Assembly (NCBI RefSeq): GCF_009870125.1
Contig: NC_046683.1
Location: forward strand, 20,965,001 to 21,029,000
Direction: 5' to 3'
Length of the DNA stretch: 64,000 bases
Origin: Drosophila pseudoobscura
Taxonomy: Eukaryota > Arthropoda > Insecta > Diptera > Drosophilidae
The notes below the pieces were generated by a model. That model was not told where the DNA came from and did not search any database. It worked only from the letters and a program-made list of their open reading frames with translations. Made by a program: the position numbers and the translations under genes. How positions within the stretch are numbered: position 1 is the stretch's first letter; every line of letters starts with the position of its first letter. Below are positions 59,315-64,000 of this stretch, in pieces.

Positions 59315-59321
59315 TTTTATA
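59315..59321 (-). promoter_or_regulatory. TATA box of Gly-rich gene 3
   Basis: TATAAAA on the minus strand, 58-64 bp before the ATG, predicts a start near 59285. A perfect CRE-type TGACGTCA lies at 59364-59371, about 80 bp upstream of the predicted start. Confidence 0.7.
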
Positions 59322-59399
59322 ACCAATTGGAAGGCCTGCTCTGAGCCTTCGCTGCGTCATAGCTGACGTCAAAATAGTGGTATATTTTTGTGTGCATAG

Positions 59400-60690
59400 C
59401 TGAAACTTGGCCGAAACCACCGAAAGAGTGCCAGCCAGCCAGACAGAGAGTTAAGTCAACGGCTGGCAATGGAACCCCCAAAATCCATTGCTGCCGTTCC
59501 ATTCTTCTTTCGTTCCATTCTCTAATCATCGGAGTGGGGTTTTCAGACCCTGGATAACAGGTGTCGATTGTTTGAATTGGCCGTTGTTTTTTATTTGCCC
59601 CGTTCTGTCCGATGCGTGGGTGGCGGGAGACAGGCGAGTGTTGGCCTGGGATGGAAAGGTCTGCCTCACTTGAAAAGAGTTATTTGCTGGCTTACAAAAC
59701 AGAATATTCCCAAATTATAATCAAATATTAAAACGCTTTTAAAGTAGATGGACGTATGTGAGTATATAAACAAAAAACCAGTGAAAAGAAATTTTATTTT
59801 CATTTCCAAAGTAAGACAAACTTGCGCACACTTCAGAATTTCTTTAAAATAAATTAATAAGATAGTTTCGCCTTTAGGGTAGAGTTCTATCCAATCGGCG
59901 GTAGCCAACTGTGGACTGTATGCAAAAAAGTAAAAAAATCTAACAATTTTTGTATTTTAACAAATAACTTTTTAACACCACTTTGGAAATATAACGGCTT
60001 CTGCTTGCAAGAAGGCGGCAACCTTCTTAAAGCGTAGAAGATACAAAAAGCTTGGAACGTTTGGCTAGTGAAATACTTATTCACTTGGAATCTTGTGGAG
60101 AATTGCTTGCCTCAGAAGAACGACCATTGTTTTATTGCTGATGATATTTCGACACACTGTTACCCTTTGGAACAATCTAGATGCAAGGGAATCCTTTATT
60201 ATCCAATACAAAAACCTCAAAAGGTTCAAGAAACTATTTGATATTTCAATGATGTTCAATAAAATAACTAGCTGCAGACTTTGCAGCCTCTGTGTGCCAC
60301 ACCAACCAGGCTAAATGCCCACAGAGCTTTCGCTCTGTGATTCCAGTCTCTGCACTCCACGGTGGAGTCCGCCAGAGCCAGCGCTACAACCAGTATATCT
60401 ATCCCTCGTCTGTTGAGGATTCTACCTTCTACCTTAGATCTGATGTTGTGCTCCTGGCGACGGCCGTGGTTCTCGTTAAGAATCGATCTGGCGTTTTAGT
60501 TCCTTATTGTGTTATCCTAGATTTAAGATCACAATTGCATCTCGACACATCATGGTTCGCCCAGCAGCTTCAGCCTAGGAGAACTGAAGGATCTATGAAG
60601 CGTAATATAGCCGATTATTCAATATTCCATATAATATTCATCTTGGCGTTCATGTATTTTTTAAAGTCTTCATTGATGCGCGCTTTTTCT
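59400..60690. other. Interval without a supported gene; possible transposon debris
   Basis: The plus frame at 60093-60314 reads RHTVTLWNNLDARESF and then FKKLF, faintly like the LWN-L-FK end of some LINE polyproteins. That is too weak to call. The rest is unidentified, although it leads straight into the R1-type relic and may be part of it. Confidence 0.3.
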
Positions 60691-61900
60691 ATGATCTCCT
60701 CTGCGTTTGATAAGCCTAAAGGCGGAGAGTCTCTTTTGCAGAAGATCGTGGAAATCTTTGTATGTTTTGGGAAGCATCAGCGGCACCAGAGTTTCGGTGC
60801 TGTCCCTAGGCCCGTCTACTGCTTCCAGTGTCTGTCGCTCGTGGTCAAACCTGTGGCAGTCGAAGAGGACGTGCCGCGCATCTTTCTCTATGCCTGAGCC
60901 ACACTGGGGACCCTGTCCTCTATTTCATGGCCGAAGCGTTTGAGGTAGCTGCGGAAGCAGCCATGTCCGCTCAGTGCCAGGGAGATCCAGGCCGTGCCAA
61001 GTGCCAGGCCGTGCTTCCTTCCAACCCAGCATGCTATGCGTGGGATGCGTATCCCACCGAGTCTGCCATCCGTCAATGCTGATCCTTCTGGCGTTGTCCG
61101 TTAACTCGGCTTTGGTGAGTATCCCAGCTACACTGTCCTGCATGGCGTCGTAGATCTCCTTCCTTCTCACCTTCCTCACCTCAGCGGCTTTCGCCCACAC
61201 TGGCACGGCGTAGAGCATTAGCGACGTCACGACGCTCGTCAGCAGCTTCCTCGTTGCCGGCTTCGGTCCTCTGGTGTTCAGTAGCATCCTGGAAAGCGCT
61301 CCCGGGGTCCGGCCGGCCATACAGGGGACGTACCCCAGGTATTCTTTGTACGTGCGCGTGTCGATGAGGACTCCTAGGTACTTGGATTGTGGTCCCACCA
61401 ACCTGCACTCTGGCGGTCTCAACCACTTTCCGGCGCGATATTAGGACTATCTCCAGTCCCGCGGCGGCAAGCCATGCCTCTACGGCTTGGACGCCCACTT
61501 TGGCAAGATCTTCCCCGGAGGCGAGTTCCTTCTCTACTGCCACTATCGCTCTATCCTGAGCAGGTGCCCCAAAACGGAGCCCTGAGGGACTCCGGCTGGC
61601 ACTTCGAATGCCCTGGAGCCCAGATTCGTGTCCAAGGTGAGCACCCTGTTGCTAAAATAGCTGCGCGCTTTATTCAGCAGATAGCTTGGGATGTTATACA
61701 TATGTGCTCAGAGCCTCCAGTGTTCGAACCCAGTCTACCGAATTGAAAGCATTCCTGATGTTCAGGGTCACCACCAAGAAATAGGGCTTTGTGCCACCTC
61801 TCCACCTGGTCCCAGCAGTGGCCTTCTCCGAAATTTACACAATCCTTCTAAGGGCGTGCTGCGTCGACCTCCCTCTCCTGAACCTAGATACAATAAAATG
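60690..61900 (-). pseudogene. R1-clade non-LTR retrotransposon relic (reverse transcriptase and C-terminus)
   Basis: On the minus strand the blocks appear in pol order. TRWRGGTKPYFLVVTLNIRN AFNSV lies near 61830-61735, YFSNRVLTLDTN with VPAGVPQGSVLG near 61655-61575, EDLAKVGVQAVEAWLAAAGL near 61520-61460, KYLGVLIDTRTYKEYLGYV near 61385-61330, LLNTRGPKPATRKLLTSVVT, AVPVWAKAAEVR, and LSGHGCFRSYLKRFG with a CGSG...DARHVLFDCHRF zinc-knuckle-like end near 60900-60810. These are the hallmarks of R1-type polymerase. Stops and frameshifts break the frame. The catalytic (F/Y)ADD block that should lie between PQGSVLG and the EDLAKV segment is deleted, so the copy is dead. Confidence 0.85.
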
Positions 61901-62044
61901 CAATGTGATGTGATCCAGATGCAGGACTTACTAGCTTTTCAGTATGCTCCTGTTTTAAGAGCTGTACCATCGCGATTTCGAAAAAATGAAAATGTGTACT
62001 TTAAAACTAGGTGAAGCATACTCAAGTTATGTGGAAAAAAACAC

Positions 62045-62402
62045 ATTTATACCCGATACTCAATCAATATATGTGTTGCTATCTCGCTCCCCTCTACCAG
62101 GAATACTATGTCGCACACTACATAAAGAAGAGTTTGCGAGGGAGAAAGATTAAAGGCGTTGAAGGGAGTTGGGTAGCCACTGCAATTGAGGCTTGGCCTT
62201 CCGGCTATAACAATGATCCACATATGGATGGCACAGATTTTCGTCGTTTGTGGGGGCGAAATGTTGGTCGCGTTAGCTTTTATAGTCTCTGAGGTCTATG
62301 CGCTCATCGAGGCGGACGTATGGACAGACGGACAGACAGACATGGCTATAGCGACTATATCGATACTTTATGGAGTCGGAAAAGCTTCCTTCTGTGTGTT
62401 GC
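62045..62402 (-). mobile_element. INE-1/DINE-1 copy, internally deleted
   Basis: Blocks in order: ACATTTATACCCGATACTCAATCA, AAGAAGAGTTTGCGAGGGAGAAAG, GGTAGCCACTGCAATTGAGG, GATGGCACAGATTTTCGTCG, TTTTATAGTCTCTGAGG, GACGGACAGACAGACATGG and TTTATGGAGTCGGAAAAGC. The 5'-end GAGTATCGGGTATA is missing at the right. An R1 fragment follows directly. Confidence 0.75.
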
Positions 62403-62404
62403 AC

Positions 62405-62530
62405 TCAGTCGTGGATGTCACCACTCCCGCTGAAAGTTCAACGTGTCCGTGCTGAGCATCCTGTCGCTAAAACAGCTGTGCAATATATTTAGCAGATAGC
62501 CTGAAACGTTGTCCAGAGTTCGACCGGAGT
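62405..62530 (-). pseudogene. Second R1-clade fragment
   Basis: On the minus strand GYLLNILHSCFSDRMLSTDT followed by LELSAGV corresponds to the same reverse transcriptase region as YFSNRVLTLDTN..VPAGV in the larger relic at 60690-61900. It is a separate, more diverged piece truncated by the neighbouring helitron. Confidence 0.6.
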
Positions 62531-63043
62531 CACCCAGTCACCCTTATATCGCCCTAATTATAAAAAATAACCATAATTGATTAGACAATTTCGGAGCCCC
62601 AAGTCTATCAGAAATGAATTAATTCCCGGAAAAAAACGCCTAGAATTAGCAATTAAATGCACCAATCAATTGACTGCGTACCGCATTGGGCGCATACTAG
62701 AAGTACCCACAGGTAGGAAGTGGTAGCACCTTAGACCAAACTTAACAGGCTCATCTATCCCACAGGCAGCTAAGGAATCTGACTGATCCTTCAAGGGACA
62801 CCAGCTACCTAGCAGTGGGCTAAGACTTTAATTTCGCACACCTTTTTGGCGCTAATACACGTCCCGCCCTTGCAAAGCCCGGCAAAGCCCAGGATCTACT
62901 TAATTTTCTGATTAGAATCAATCAAGCAGTGCAGGCAAGCGCCTAGGGGTGGGGCGTCACACAATGACAAGAAATCAAAGGCAAAGCTAGCAGCTCTCTC
63001 TTTCTCTCTCTCTCTCAGCCACTTAGGCAATGAGAAGACGAGA

Positions 63044-63080
<37 letters not shown>

Positions 63081-64000
63081 GAGGCGCCACACTCGCCTCT
63101 TCTCGCACACAGACGTATGTATGTATGTACATACATATGGATTTTAAAATTGAAATTGAGTCGGAGGAGCATCTTCGGCGTCTTCGGTGCCAATGTCAGC
63201 AGAGGAGGTTGAGAGCGACCAAAGGAAAAAGCCAAAAGCAATAACGGAACAAAGGAATAAGGGGAAAGGAGAGCAGCTTTATCGATGCTGGGTGAGGACA
63301 GTACAGAGAGAAAGTGAACGAAGGTCCTACCAACCCAGCTGATGGAAATGAAATGACAAAAGAAATGAAATGAAAGAAAAAAACCTGAAAAACGAATTTG
63401 TGGCATAGATAAAATAAAAATGAAAATTAATTTTTGCGGCACACAGTGCGAAAGGGGGCCAGACAGCGCGAGTGTGTGGCAAGATGCTCCATCTCTCGAA
63501 AAGTGGCGAAACATTTTCACGCCCGTGTCAATATAATTTCTAGATAAGACGTTGTCTTCCGCCAGGGTGCTGCTTTTCTCTCTTTGTCCTTTTCTTTGTA
63601 CCCCCACCCCCCACCCCCTACCCATCCCCAACCCCCTCCCCCTACCCACCATCGTATGTTTTTCTTACCTATGTACATATTTGTATGTCTACTTATGCCC
63701 ACCTACTTATGTTTCATCCGTCTTATGTCTCCTTCACCCCCACATCCACATCCACCTGCACCTCCTCCTTCTACTGCTTGCTAGCCCTCTTCTGACTGGG
63801 TCGACTCTCCTTGCAAGACTAAGAGGTGGTTCTACCTGCTTCTACCGCTTGCCAAAATGTCGTCGTTCAAACTTTTGCCCGCTTGGAAAATTTCATTAAC
63901 TTTGATGCAGGAAGGTAAGGCAGGGACAAAGAGAGCATGGAAGAGGGATGGGAGTACGGGAAAAAGTGCGGGAGCTGCCCTTAACAATTACACCGCACAC
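62531..64000. other. Gene-free end of the window
   Basis: It has (CT)n and (GA)n tracts at about 62994-63016 and 63049-63075, a TATGTA palindrome at 63114-63136 and CCCCCACCC runs at 63601-63650. No coding exon is supported. If the DIP gene continues past the window, this is intronic. Confidence 0.4.
62994..63075. repeat. Opposed (CT)n and (GA)n tracts
   Basis: A (CT)n run interrupted by TTT (62994-63016) is followed 32 bp later by (GA)n (63049-63075). The two are complementary and could fold into a hairpin. Confidence 0.8.

Noticed and set aside
1-64000. tRNA, rRNA and CRISPR elements
   Set aside because: I saw no tRNA cloverleaf, rRNA segment or CRISPR array. A covariance-model scan would be needed to exclude small RNAs such as microRNAs or snoRNAs.

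Overview
This is Drosophila nuclear DNA, probably X-linked (Muller A). The genes are intron-containing with GT-AG junctions and AATAAA signals. DRE promoter motifs are present, and the dispersed repeats are dominated by INE-1/DINE-1 helitron-like elements. The recognisable genes misato and Hlc (DDX56) are X-linked in D. melanogaster. The repeat style suggests the obscura group, but that is a weak inference.

Layout. (1) 0.5-7.1 kb is a compact housekeeping block. It holds Hlc (four exons, minus strand), a divergent lysine-rich nucleolar protein that resembles POLR1G/RPA34, an Mpv17/PMP22-family membrane protein, and misato (three exons). DRE sites (TATCGATA) sit in all the promoters. (2) 7.1-34.7 kb is gene-poor. 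It holds helitron copies, a Tc1-like and a mariner-like transposase relic, microsatellites, and two small TATA-box genes for secreted Gly/Pro-rich proteins (14534-14953 and 19875-20162, both minus). (3) 34.8-35.9 kb holds a two-exon gene for a proline-rich secreted protein with a furin-type site. (4) 36-53.9 kb is again gene-poor, with helitrons, a degraded LINE reverse transcriptase relic, a small fold-back repeat and many TATGTA-type palindromes. (5) 53.9-56.9 kb holds the last four recognisable coding exons of a DIP-type immunoglobulin cell-surface receptor on the minus strand. Its upstream exons are not in the window, so the third Gly-rich secreted gene (58697-59257, minus) probably lies inside a DIP intron. 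(6) 60.7-62.5 kb holds broken R1-clade retrotransposon pieces and another helitron.

How the genes relate. Hlc and the POLR1G-like gene are divergent ribosome-biogenesis candidates sharing a 360-bp DRE-containing promoter interval. The most intriguing accessory signal is the trio of small Gly-rich genes. Each has a 19-residue N-terminus ending in AQ, a repetitive Gly/Pro or Gly/Arg body, a Ser/Thr/acidic tail, a TATA box and an AATAAA signal. Two of them also have several forkhead-type sites upstream. They look like a dispersed, rapidly evolving family of secreted structural or mucin/glue-like proteins; their function is not shown by the sequence. All exon structures and counts were read by eye without database searches.
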